A stretch of DNA of 64,000 nucleotides, taken from Moesziomyces globuligerus (Eukaryota > Basidiomycota > Ustilaginomycetes > Ustilaginales > Ustilaginaceae). Below the pieces are notes generated by a model. It did not search any database. It worked only from the letters and a program-made list of their open reading frames with translations, and was not told where the DNA came from. Numbering within the stretch: position 1 is the stretch's first letter; each line of letters starts with the position of its first letter. The translations under genes were made by a program, and so were the position numbers. Below are positions 42,289 to 51,458 of this stretch, in pieces. Location of the stretch: positions 1,116,001-1,180,000 of the forward strand of contig JARVLF010000015.1 of NCBI GenBank assembly GCA_030849465.1. The letters are read 5' to 3'.

Positions 42289-45015
42289 TTACTCGGCGGA
42301 GCGTTGTCCCATGCTCTGTTCCAAGCTCTCGGCCAGAATCTCCATGGCTATCGGCACGAGGTCATAGTCGATGTCAACGGTGGTGGGCAGAGCCTGAGGA
42401 AGACTCTTTTTCTTGATGGCCTCTTGAAGACTGTAGAGCGACTGGTTGGGAAGCGATAACATGAAGGTGTCGAGTTGGGCGGCAACGGCGGTGGGCGACA
42501 TGTTCTGCGCCTCTGCGCGGCGCTGTATCTCCTGAAGGATGCCCAGACGACGCTGGAAGAACCTGCGATCACTGTCACTGTGGCCTTCCCACTTGTGCAG
42601 CGGATGCTCGTACACCGACTTGAGCGACGGCCGATCTTCGATGCCTTCGCTATACTCCTGCCACAGCATTGAAACCGTCTTGATCTTGCGGTCCGGAGCA
42701 ATGTACTTGTAGCCCTCAGAACCAGATGTGCTGGTGGGCAGAGACGGCACCGATGACACCGATGTGGGTGGAGTGCGAGGGCCTTCCGAACTTGACGACG
42801 TTGAGGGTTGCGATGCGGAATCTATGGCCTCATTGGCCGACTGCCCCATGTTCACGTAGCCGTTCGCCATCGCCCGAAGCACTCTACGTGTAGCTAGCGA
42901 TTCCCTACTGACCGTCTCTTGGATTGCTGCCGAATCCTCCTTGCCCGCAGCGGCAGTGATCTTGAGTTCCTGCTTGATGGACGACATCTGTGCAGTCAGA
43001 ATGGACGCGATGTGAGGGACCACAAGCTTGAGCGTCTTCTCGACCGGGTCAACTTGCTGTGAGGTGCTGGTCAGGAGGCGGTTGGCGAAATCGTTGAATG
43101 CCTTGGACTGGAAGACGACGTGCTTGAAGAGAAAGTGTTGAGGGAACTTCTGTCGAATGAAGACGGCATCCTGTATGAGGATGGGGCGAAGCTCCACCAG
43201 CAGCTCGAGGAAGCCAATTGCGGCCATGTTGCCGCTCTTGTTCTGCTCCGTTGCCTTGGCCTTTTCCTCGTTGAGCTTGACGGTGGCAAGGGGGAAGATC
43301 GCATCTAGCAGAGACTCTGGCACCGGCACGTCGCGAGCTATCCAAAAGTCGCCTCCTTCTGCTGAAAAGCCGGCTAGTGTTCGCATTGTCTGTCGAGGAA
43401 GCTGAGTGAGATAGCAGTTTGCCACTGCACTCTGCTCCCATCGACCCGAACGCCGGATATCGTCCACGTTTGCGCCTCCAAGCTCGGCCATCCTGGCGCC
43501 TGTCGAGCGCATCAAGTGCGTCACCTTGGACGTCTCAATACCTTGACGCACAAACGCCGATCGAAAGGCCTTGGCCTGCGCCTCGTATGAGATGGGATCG
43601 GCTGCGCTTTGGTTGATAGAAGGAAAGAGCTTGATGTCGTACCAGGTTTCGTTGGACGTGAAGTCCGGGAATTGCTCCTCGATGCTCTTGCTCTTGTCGA
43701 GAAGTGGCGGGGCACCCAGATGGAAGCGACAGAAGAGCAGGAATGCCAGCCCGCCAATCGGACAGAACTCGACATTCTTGTTGCGAAGCATGCCAGCCAT
43801 CTCCAGCCGTCCTCCTTGGTTCGTCTTGCCATTCCTGAGAGTTGCGATGAGCGCCAAGCACCGAGAGTGTGTGCTGTCGCTATCCAGGACGATCGTGTGC
43901 AGATCCGCCAGCTCCAGTTTCCGGGCATTGTCGCCACGAAGAAGGGCAAAGTGCGACATCAGCATCATCAATCGATCCCGGATACCCTCGAAGGTGGCGC
44001 GCTCGAATCCGTCGTTCGCCAGTTTGATGAGTTGATCGGCATGCGAGATGCCATCAAGCAGCGTGCCTTTTCCGCGATCCACATACGTCTCCTTGTGCTT
44101 CTTGGCTTGCTGCAGACGCAGTGTCTGCGTCAGGGTTGCAACCGGGCCACCGCGCGGATTGGGGTGATTGTTGATCCCCTGGTGGCACTGGGTCTTCCAT
44201 AGATCGACGACTGCGGCAATGTAAAGGTTGATCGATGACGGACCAAGCCCATCCGCAGTGCCGAGACCATCCGCAGTGCCATCGTTCGCAGTGTCGTCCA
44301 GCCCATCTGCGTTTTCATCGCACTCAGTGGCGGGATCAATCGTCACACGCGAGCTTGATGCGATGGCAGGCGTGAGCACGGAAGAAGATGCATTGCTGAT
44401 GATGGACGAAGGTGGTGGGGTCGGCAGACTTGGTTGGGAGGGAACGGGGATCGCGCTGGCCGGCGATAGCGCGGTGTCGGTGGATGGCGATGGCGTCGGT
44501 GGCGGTGTTGAGGAAGGGGGAAGCGACACAATGGGCAACGGAGTGCCACTCTTGCTGGACCGTGGTGGCTTTCGTTGGTGCTGCGTCTTCTTCTTCGTCA
44601 GGACGTAGTCCTGAAGGAAAAACGCGAGCTTTGCTTGAGTGACCGTATACCTGTATTGCGATGAAAAGCAGCACTTTGTCAGTAGTCATGTCGTTGAGGA
44701 TTGTCTCGTATGAAAGTGCACTTACGTGAGCGGTGCTCTAAACTCATAGTCAGTCTGGCGATCGCACCAGTCGTACCACTCTTGCTTCCTTCGATCGTAC
44801 GCCTTTCTTGTGTTGGTGGGACGTATCACATCGTGTTGATCTTGGATGAGCTGCAGAGACCCGGCCAAGGAAGCGCCGGGTTGTCGTAAAGGAAGTCCGA
44901 AACTCTGCTGCGGCGCTTGATGAGCGGATGCGGATGCAGGAGCTGGTGTGGCCTCCGGCGCGTATGGAGTGCTTGCCACGCGCTTGCGCGGGTGGCTAGG
45001 GCGCTGGGCTGGCAT
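42289..45015 (-). CDS. Crypton tyrosine recombinase with GCR1_C-like domain (2 exons)
   Basis: Predicted 883 aa. Exons 45015-44726 and 44650-42289; the 75-nt intron is GTAAGT...ATACAG. The N-terminus has the fungal Crypton start DVIRPTNTRKAYDRRKQEW and, across the splice, VTQAKLAFFLQDYVL. After a Pro/Ser linker comes the recombinase core: catalytic Arg in HFALLRGDNARKLELADL (Arg about 335), HLMRSTGARMAEL giving HxxR (His about 475, Arg about 478), and nucleophile Tyr in AVANCYLTQLP (about 510). A GCR1_C-like DNA-binding domain lies at about 752-810 (TVSMLWQEYSEGIEDRPSLK, then RRFFQRRLGILQEIQRR). No internal stop. Related to Crypton elements; DIRS and Starship recombinases lack this C-terminal domain. 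The full catalytic set and the clean frame suggest recent activity. Confidence 0.88.
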
Positions 45016-45215
45016 GGAAGTTGTTGTTTGATGGCTAGACGCGTTGGAAAGGGTGAGATTGGCGGTGGTGCAATGGGTGATGATGGTGGTGCGGAGGCTG
45101 AGTCAAATGGCACTTGCAAGACGAAAGCACCGACACACACCAACACCAACAAAGTGGGCTGTACAACGTGCATCAAATGAGACCCTTAAATGTGGGCTCT
45201 AAAATGTGGAGGTAG

Positions 45216-45248
45216 AATAACTCAAGTTATTGGAGTGTTAGGCTCCAA
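45216..45248. repeat. Adjacent short palindromes in the Crypton 5' region
   Basis: AATAACTCAAGTTATT (45216-45231) is a perfect palindrome around a 2-nt centre. It overlaps TTGGAG...CTCCAA (45230-45248). Both lie between the recombinase gene and the right end of the element. They could be recombinase or host-factor sites. Confidence 0.6.
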
Positions 45249-45356
45249 ATAACATCAGTTACGCAACCAATAACTCTCAAATTTGGAACTGATTTGGCGG
45301 GGAAAATTCGCGTGTGTGGTCCGGATTGTGCTGCAATTTGCTGCAGTTTCTCAGAC

Positions 45357-45367
45357 GGTCCGGACCG
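45357..45367. repeat. GGTCC-C-GGACC inverted repeat at the right end
   Basis: Inverted repeat of 5 bp around one base, ending 5 bp inside the right border of the Crypton. A related GGTCCGGA lies at 45318-45325 and again near the left end at 39391-39398. Confidence 0.55.
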
Positions 45368-45372
45368 GCAGG

Positions 45373-45378
45373 GACGGA
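45373..45378. repeat. Right 6-bp direct repeat (GGACGG) at the Crypton insertion
   Basis: Same-orientation copy of the repeat at 39344-39349; it marks the right border of the inserted element inside the tRNA intron. Confidence 0.8.
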
Positions 45379-45381
45379 TAA

Positions 45382-45418
45382 TCGAGACTTACCCCTTAAC
45401 CACTCGGGCAGAGTGCCT
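45382..45418 (-). tRNA. tRNA-Ser(CGA), 5' half (disrupted gene)
   Basis: On the minus strand from 45418: acceptor GGCACTC, T8-G9, D arm CCC-GAGTGGTTAA-GGG (A box region TGCCCGAGTGG), anticodon stem TAAGT (45392-45388), then loop C-T-CGA with anticodon CGA at 45385-45383 and T at nominal position 37 (45382). The intron begins after this, the canonical 37/38 site. The acceptor sequence and the class II layout match yeast-type tRNA-Ser(CGA), which also has an intron. Position 37 is T where A is usual. With 6 kb between the A and B boxes and T-runs in between, a functional tRNA is not expected. Confidence 0.88.
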
Positions 45419-45610
45419 TAGATGGAAGCTGGAACAAGCATTGCATACATGACCTATGTGACTGGGTTTTCCCTCGACCCTTCGAGTGGAGGTTTGGTAC
45501 GGATCAAGAAGAATCGAGCACGAGCCGCTTCTTCCCACATCACCACCGAGGTCGCTTTCCGACGTTGACCCACTTGCATCCTTCGGTGGCCAGGAAGTGA
45601 GCGAAGTGGG

Positions 45611-46633
45611 ATGGCAGCATCTTCACTGCTGACGCTGCGGTATGCGAGCCTCGATGATGTGGCGCAAGATCTGGACATGGTGATCCAGTCTTCGCCGGCC
45701 GATCAGTGGTCCTGGGACGGCGCCAATGCCGACGAGGAAAGTGCCTGGTCGCGCTTCGTCCATGATCCGAGCTCTTTTCAAACCAATGGTGCTTCAGAAG
45801 CTGGGTCCGGCATTGCCGGTCTGTCTGGCAAGATCCAAGTGACGCCGGCCGTAGCGCTGTCCTTCTCGCTTCTGGCTCGGGCCGGTGCACTGGATGCGTC
45901 GGTGGTGGAGGCGGCCGTGGACGTGTCGGCGCCCACTGTCGCCAGCGAGGACATGGCAGCGATCAGAGGTGCGCTTATATCTCGCTCTCAGGCGTGGGCA
46001 GACGATGCAGTCGAGTCGCTCTTCCTATTCGACCTGCTCACCACCGCACAGGAGTGTGCAACGTCGGCGGATCTGGGCCCGTCCAATCCAGGCGAGCACC
46101 ACGACGATCCCGAGTCTGACGCGCATCTGCAGCAGGCGGGTACAGCTGCTGGGTTGGAGATGTCGCGCGCGCTCTTCTGGTCGCACCACCTCAAGGCGCC
46201 GTCGAAGCTCAAGGACTTCAACAACTGGTGTCCCGAGCTGCGCGTCTGGGGGATCGTGCGTGTCGGCTATCCAGGCTACCTGTGCTTCGAAGGCGAGGCC
46301 TCCGCAGTAGACGAGATGGTGCGTAGAGTCAAGGGACTCCAGTGGCACGCCATCCAGCAGCGCGTCAACGAGACGTGGACGTGGTCCGCCTCGTCATCAC
46401 CCGACCACGGAGCTGCCGATCTCGAGCCACTGGAACGTGCGCTCCTGTCGTGCGCGCTGGCTAGGAATCATCCTGCGAACGCACAGCAGACGGGCAAGGT
46501 CAGGACGGGATGCCAAGTCATCGAGTCGCTTGGAGACCTCGTGCAACGTCTGCGCGACTGCGGCCTCGACAAGGAAGAAATCTCGGACGCTCTTGGTGTT
46601 CGTATCAGTGCAGGCCAAGAGCCGGATTCGTAA
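45611..46633 (+). CDS. RWD / DUF1115 domain protein (RWDD2-like)
   Basis: 340 aa, ATG at 45611, no intron needed. The N-terminal 1-140 region has the start and size of an RWD domain (LRYASLDDVAQDLDMV). The C-terminal DUF1115 block is clearer: ALFWSHHLKAPSKLKDFNNW (about 197-216), ELRVWGIVRVGYPGYLCFEG (about 219-238), then VDEMVRRVKGLQWHAIQQR. This is the layout of RWD domain-containing protein 2 (RWDD2A/B). Molecular function is unknown; RWD domains mediate protein contacts, for example with GCN1 or SUMO/ubiquitin enzymes. Starts 193 bp from the tRNA 5' half, so its promoter region borders the Crypton insertion. Convergent with the metalloprotease gene. Confidence 0.8.
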   Translation: MAASSLLTLRYASLDDVAQDLDMVIQSSPADQWSWDGANADEESAWSRFVHDPSSFQTNGASEAGSGIAGLSGKIQVTPAVALSFSLLARAGALDASVVEAAVDVSAPTVASEDMAAIRGALISRSQAWADDAVESLFLFDLLTTAQECATSADLGPSNPGEHHDDPESDAHLQQAGTAAGLEMSRALFWSHHLKAPSKLKDFNNWCPELRVWGIVRVGYPGYLCFEGEASAVDEMVRRVKGLQWHAIQQRVNETWTWSASSSPDHGAADLEPLERALLSCALARNHPANAQQTGKVRTGCQVIESLGDLVQRLRDCGLDKEEISDALGVRISAGQEPDS

Positions 46634-46708
46634 TACAGGCCCACACACTCCACAAGCCATCGGAAAGGGAAATAGGGCTGATTTGCTTTTCGCTGCTGCT
46701 TCGAAGAC

Positions 46709-48166
46709 TCAAAGGGAGCGGTACTCGTTGCTGAGTGCCGCCATGCGCACTGCCTGGCCTTCGGTGAACTCGGTCAGGCATGCATCGCTCGAGTAACTGT
46801 CATCGAAAGGGTACAAAGGGGGATCGTCAGCGAGCCCGATCTTGCACGTCTGAAATAGGCTGCGTCAGGGAAGATACTCACTCCATGTAGCTATTCGAAG
46901 TGATCGGGATGAGCAGCGTTGGGAAAAGCCGCAGTGCGTCAGCAACAGCTCGTTTGGGCAGGAGCACTGGAGCTGGACTTACTTGTGGATGGAGTCTGGG
47001 CCGCCGCCTTGGCAGCTGTCCTGTCCGGCCGGGCAGCCGCTGGTCGCGAGGCTCTGGGGCGGGGTATCGTCGACAAAGTCACCCGGAGAAGCGCAACCGC
47101 CCTGGAAGACGTGGTAGAGCCCGAGCCAATGGCCGACCTCATGCGTGACGGTCTTGCCGAGGTTGTAGCCCGTCTCGCTACCGCCGGGGACGGTCGAGTA
47201 CTGGAAGACGACGCCGTCGTCGTTGAGATTCTGGATGTTCCAGGGGAAGGAGCTGTATCCGAGCAGGCCGTTGTTGAAGTCGACGCTGTACAAGTTGAGT
47301 GTCTTTTCGTCGCCGCTCCTGAGCTGAGCCTTCATCTGGTCCTGGAGCGATGAATCGGGCGAGACGTTTTGGAACCAGACTGCGTTTTCGACACGATCGG
47401 TCGCATTGAGCTCGAATTGGAAGCCGTACGACTTGTAGTCTTGGTTGAGCGTCTGGATCTGATCGTCGATCATAGCATCGGTCAGATTGCCGGCACGGCC
47501 CGAGTGGATGACGTGCCAGACCACCTGCACCGTCTTGCTCTGTTCGGAGAGCAGCTTGGCGTCCGTCAACGAGCGAGCATCCGTCGAATTACGGCCGGTT
47601 GTCTTGGCCTGACGTTGCTTGCGGATCTTGGCCAGGCGTCGACGCTCGGCGGCGACGAGGTTCTGCGAGATCGCATCGATCGTACCGTTGGTATTGGCCG
47701 CCTGCGCACAGAAGCGCGTCCGCGGCTGCTGCAGCAGCTTCAACACCGCCTTGGCCGCGTCGTTCTTGCTGCTGCTCTTGGAGACCTGGCTCGACGAAGA
47801 TTTGCCTGACTCCGCCGGGCTCGACGAGCCGGATTTGTCGCTGTCCTTGCTGCTGCTGCTGGAGTCGTCCGGCTTGATGGGCCCGCCTTCGCCATGCGAG
47901 ATAGCTACGATCGGCGCATTGCTTTGCTCTGACTGTGACTGCGCTTTATCAGCCATTGCCTGAAGTGCTTTGAGCACCGCAGGCGGGTCGGCATCGGGTC
48001 CCGTCGACCGAGCCTGAGCAGGAAGGACGGGGAACGCCTCACTGCCGCCATCGGCGTGCACGGGTCTGGCAAGAGCGTGACCGTTGCCGTGCAGCTGCAG
48101 CTGCTGCTGCTGCAGCAAGAGCAGCGCCAGCGACACGGTCGGAACAAGCTGTAGGAAGGGCAGCAT
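46709..48166 (-). CDS. Secreted M43B-type zinc metalloprotease (3 exons with micro-exon)
   Basis: Predicted 426 aa. Exons 48166-46983, 46890-46882 (9 nt) and 46796-46709. A signal peptide (MLPFLQLVPTVSLALLLL, then a Gln run) and a long Ser-rich propeptide-like region precede the peptidase unit. Zinc site HEVGHWLGLYHVFQGGC at about 342-358 (HExxHxxGxxH), a GDFVDDTPPQ loop, and, only after splicing in the micro-exon, HNYMDYSSDAC containing the Met-turn. This fits the pappalysin-type M43B/MEP1 extracellular proteases of fungi. Expected to act outside the cell on proteins; in plant-associated fungi such enzymes may serve nutrition or virulence, which is inference. GT-AG borders hold for both introns (GTAAGT...ATAG, GTGAGT...ACAG). 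Confidence 0.88.
46882..46890 (-). other. 9-nt micro-exon encoding the Met-turn of the metalloprotease
   Basis: CTACATGGA, bounded by ATAG on the 5' side and GTGAGT on the 3' side. It supplies Tyr-Met and the first two bases of Asp in HNYMDYS, the conserved Met-turn of M43 enzymes. Skipping it keeps the frame and deletes Y-M-D. Confidence 0.75.
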
Positions 48167-49914
48167 CTTGTCTGTCTAGAGTGGATGGTCTTGAGGCCTG
48201 CTCTGCAAAGTCGGGTGAGAATGAGTAAGTCTTGGCTGTCTACCTATATACGGGAACTACTTTCGGATCTTTGGTGCAGGTCTGCGGGTCGAAAATGCAA
48301 GGACCGTCGGGCGGTATGACGAATGCGATGCGAGTCTACAGAGCTTGGGGACTGTCGGAGCCGGATGTTGTACAGAAGCAGCAGTGCGTGTGCAGAGAGA
48401 GAGCGAAGCTCGACCGGCGAGCTTGTTAGGGGCTTATTGAGGGTCGGATGAGTGAGCTACGGCGCTGACGATCCAGATCGGAAGCCACACTTTAGAGATA
48501 CAGTGGGCGGAGCGGAGCAGACCTATCAAAGGCTTGCTGCAAGGTTGAGCGATGGCGACGAGACAAGTGGGCGATATGCGTAGCGGTACAAGACGAAACG
48601 GGACGGTAGACTCAAGGTTTGAGAAAAAGGAAGAGGAGCTCCGCAGCCCGTGCCGCTCTTGCGTTCTTTATGAGGAGCGGAAGGATGCGGGGTGTCTCAC
48701 TGCTTCACTGCTTCACTCCGGACGAGGTAGCGGACCCTGTCGAGCGCCTCCTTCACCTGTGGACTGAGGAGGCTCTCGATGCAGCAAGGTCCTGAGAGCA
48801 ATAGGTCGGAGCGGACTGCTTCAGGAACGCGAGGGAGAAGTTGAACGGGGCTGGCGAGATCTTGCTCATGCAGCGGTGGATCTCGAACGCTCCGAGGAGG
48901 GTCACTCCGAGATTCGATCGTGTGGAGCAGTCAGGAGCGGCAAGGTGAAGGGGGTCACTTCCTTGTTTCGGCAGGATCTACGAGCGGCGGAGCGTCGGCA
49001 CGATGAGCGAAGCGTCCGCCTATGCCAAGGGACTGCTGCCGATCCGCGAGCACGACACCGACTCGCAATGCATGGTAGCCGCCCTGCCATCCCAAGCCAA
49101 GGTTAGGCGCAGTGTGACATGTCAACCTGCGCCAAGCGTAGCTCGTCGGCCTCGGTTGGCGCCAGATCTTAATCGGGATCGGGTGGCTCGCGCACGAATG
49201 CTAATCGTGATGTGGAGATGGCCGTTTCGAAAATTTGCTACAGGTGTTAAGACGTTGGTCAGGTCCGGAGGCTCGGTCCGGCGCGTTCGAGCTTGGATGA
49301 GGCAGCGGCGCTGGAGGCCGCGAATTGACCGCACCGGCGAGACGCCCGACGCACCGACGCTTTGGAGCGGCGTGGGCAAGGGCCAGGGCCCTTCTCGAGC
49401 GTGTCGTGCGTTTGGCCTCGGTTGCCCCACGTTGACCAGGCGCTCAAGGAGAGCATGGCAAGAGCCTTGGCCTCATCCCACCTTTCCAAGTCGCCTTCAT
49501 CCCTCGCATCCCGGCCATCATCTTTCGTTCTGGCATTTCCCGGACCACTTGTCCGGTTGAACTGTGGAATCAGCTCTTCTCAGGTGAGTAGGCGTTCCTG
49601 CCCCCGCGCTCGGTCCGACACGCACCGCTCCACGCCTTTTCTCTCCGCGGTCCCTCCTGGCCGGCCGGACTGTAGCTCGTTGCGCCTTGTCCCGGTTGAG
49701 GCGCCTGCGTCCAGTCTCCGGTGCGTTGAGCGCCGTGCTGTAGCGACAGCCTCGGCCTCCTCCGTCCATATCATCGACGCTGACCACCGTTCCTTCCCAC
49801 TTGCCCTCATCACTTCACGCTCGCGACCTGAACAACTCGCCTCCGTACGCTGTTGACACCACCGACTCTTCACTCTTCTCTTGGACGTCGGATCCGCATC
49901 CACCTGAACGCACG
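48167..49914. other. 1.75-kb divergent intergenic region
   Basis: Lies between the metalloprotease and polyol dehydrogenase starts. I see no gene. The right part (49560-49910) is pyrimidine-rich and probably leader. It carries both promoters. Confidence 0.4.
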
Positions 49915-51321
49915 ATGGCACCTGTTGCTGTGACCGAGTCAGCACCCACGCCTGCGGTGGCGACCAAGCTCAACGGCGCGAGCACCGAGATGAACGGCGG
50001 CACCTCGTCGGGTGCGTTTGGACGCAACACGTCTGCGGTGTTGCACGGTGCCAAGGACCTGCGGATCGAGGAGCGCGCCTATGTTGCGCCGACGGGCGAT
50101 GAGGTGCAGGTGCGCGTGCGCGCCACGGGCCTCTGCGGATCGGACCTGCACTACTACCTGCACGGTCGCAACGGCGACTTTGCGCTGCAGCATCCCATGT
50201 GTCTCGGCCACGAATCTGCGGGCGAGATCGTTGCTCTCGGTCCCGATGTTGCTGCCGCCGCGGGGTTGGCGGTGGGAGACCGCGTGGCCATCGAGGCAGG
50301 AAGGTTCTGCGGCTCGTGCGCAAAGTGTCGCGAGGGACGCTACAACCTGTGCAAGCAGATGCGCTTCGCCTCTTCGGCCAAGACGCATCCGCACCTCGAC
50401 GGGACGCTGCAGAAGTACATGAACTGGCCTTCGTGGCTGGTGCACAAGCTGCCTGCGAACGTATCGCTCACCTCGGCGGCGCTCTGCGAGCCGCTCTCGG
50501 TGGTGCTGCAGGGGATTCGAAGGAGTCAGTTGCAGCCGGGTCAGAGCGTTCTCGTGTACGGCGCGGGCGCGGTGGGTTTGCTGGCGTGTGCAGCTGCCAA
50601 GGCTTCAGGTGCTGGGTTCGTCGCTGCGGTTGATATCGATGCTGGTAGGCTCGAGTTTGCGGCTGCCAACGGTTGGGCTGATGCGACCTATCTGCTGCCA
50701 CGCCCTGCTGCTGTCGAATCCGAACCGGAATCGCTTGATGCCAAAACGCGTCGTGCTGTCGAAGACAAAATCGCCATCTCCTCGGCCTCTTCTTCAGCCC
50801 AAACCCTTCTCTCGTCGCTTTCAACTCCATCGAGGGGTAGGTGTGATTATCCGGCTCAGGCTGCGCCGTTGGATCTGCAGAGTGACGGATTCGACGTCGT
50901 GTTCGAGTGCACGGGCGTACCCGCATGCGTACAGACGGGCATCTTTGCCACCAAAGCAGGAGGCAAAGTCGTCCTCATCGGCATGGGCAATCCCATCCAA
51001 ACCCTACCCATCGGTTCGGCGAGCCTACGCGAAGTCGACATCCTAGGCGTCTTCCGCTACGCAAACACCTACCCCACTGCCCTCGCCCTCCTAGCAGGCG
51101 GAACCCTCCGCGCACAAGGTGGCGGTCAACACGCACAGTACCCCACCCCCAACCACACCGAGGGCTCCGCATCCGCCAAGAAGATGGGCGGAATCGAAAA
51201 CCTCGTCTCCCACTCCTACCCCCTCACCCAATCCGCCACCGCGTTCCAAACCCTCGCAAACGGCAAAGACATCCACGGCCGTGGCGTCGTCAAAGTCTTC
51301 ATCACCGACGATCAACCCTAA
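49915..51321 (+). CDS. Zinc-dependent polyol (sorbitol/xylitol) dehydrogenase
   Basis: 468 aa from the ATG at 49915 (the frame opens earlier at a TTG). Medium-chain dehydrogenase/reductase of the sorbitol/xylitol dehydrogenase group: catalytic zinc site GLCGSDLHYY and HPMCLGHESAGE, structural zinc loop CGSCAKCREGRYNLC, then ALCEPLSVVLQGIRR, Rossmann motif YGAGAVGLLACAAA and Asp in AAVDIDAGRLEFA, which favours NAD over NADP. Expected reaction: NAD-dependent oxidation of a polyol to a ketose. It is about 100 residues longer than usual, with an N-terminal extension of about 40 residues and two low-complexity inserts (about 264-320 and about 402-427). Exact polyol unknown. Convergent with the Ulp-type gene, 137 bp apart. 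Confidence 0.88.
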   Translation: MAPVAVTESAPTPAVATKLNGASTEMNGGTSSGAFGRNTSAVLHGAKDLRIEERAYVAPTGDEVQVRVRATGLCGSDLHYYLHGRNGDFALQHPMCLGHESAGEIVALGPDVAAAAGLAVGDRVAIEAGRFCGSCAKCREGRYNLCKQMRFASSAKTHPHLDGTLQKYMNWPSWLVHKLPANVSLTSAALCEPLSVVLQGIRRSQLQPGQSVLVYGAGAVGLLACAAAKASGAGFVAAVDIDAGRLEFAAANGWADATYLLPRPAAVESEPESLDAKTRRAVEDKIAISSASSSAQTLLSSLSTPSRGRCDYPAQAAPLDLQSDGFDVVFECTGVPACVQTGIFATKAGGKVVLIGMGNPIQTLPIGSASLREVDILGVFRYANTYPTALALLAGGTLRAQGGGQHAQYPTPNHTEGSASAKKMGGIENLVSHSYPLTQSATAFQTLANGKDIHGRGVVKVFITDDQP

Positions 51322-51458
51322 ACACCCCCCCAACCCTCCCCCCCCACACACCCCTTGTCATTCGTCTCGCTACCGTCTCGTTGCACAATACTGGTAAAAA
51401 ACAACACCACACGCTGTTCGAGATCGACTCGTCATGTGAATGGAAAAATTTTTTACGA

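Larger units (their letters stand above)
39350..45372 (-). mobile_element. Crypton-type tyrosine-recombinase DNA transposon (composite, 6.0 kb)
   Basis: The segment between the two GGACGG repeats. It carries an intact tyrosine recombinase with a GCR1_C-like domain (right part) and a broken second copy (left part), both on the minus strand. Cryptons are fungal DNA transposons that encode exactly this protein type, have no long terminal inverted repeats, and are bounded by short direct repeats of a few bp formed by site-specific recombination. The 5' subterminal region (45216-45248 and 45318-45367) is rich in short palindromes; the left end begins with TCGAAT...ATTCGA (39350-39376). GGTCCGGA occurs near both ends (39391-39398, 45318-45325). 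Whether left and right parts inserted together or one after the other cannot be told; no third GGACGG is seen at the internal junction near 42.2 kb. Confidence 0.85.

Noticed and set aside
39350..45372. Starship or DIRS element instead of a Crypton
   Set aside because: No DUF3435 captain, no cargo genes, no reverse transcriptase or split direct repeats; the RPTNTRKAY start and GCR1_C-like end point to Crypton.
46797..46982. Single-intron model for the metalloprotease 3' end
   Set aside because: In frame, but it deletes Tyr-Met-Asp of the conserved HNYMDYS Met-turn; the two-intron model with GT-AG borders restores it.
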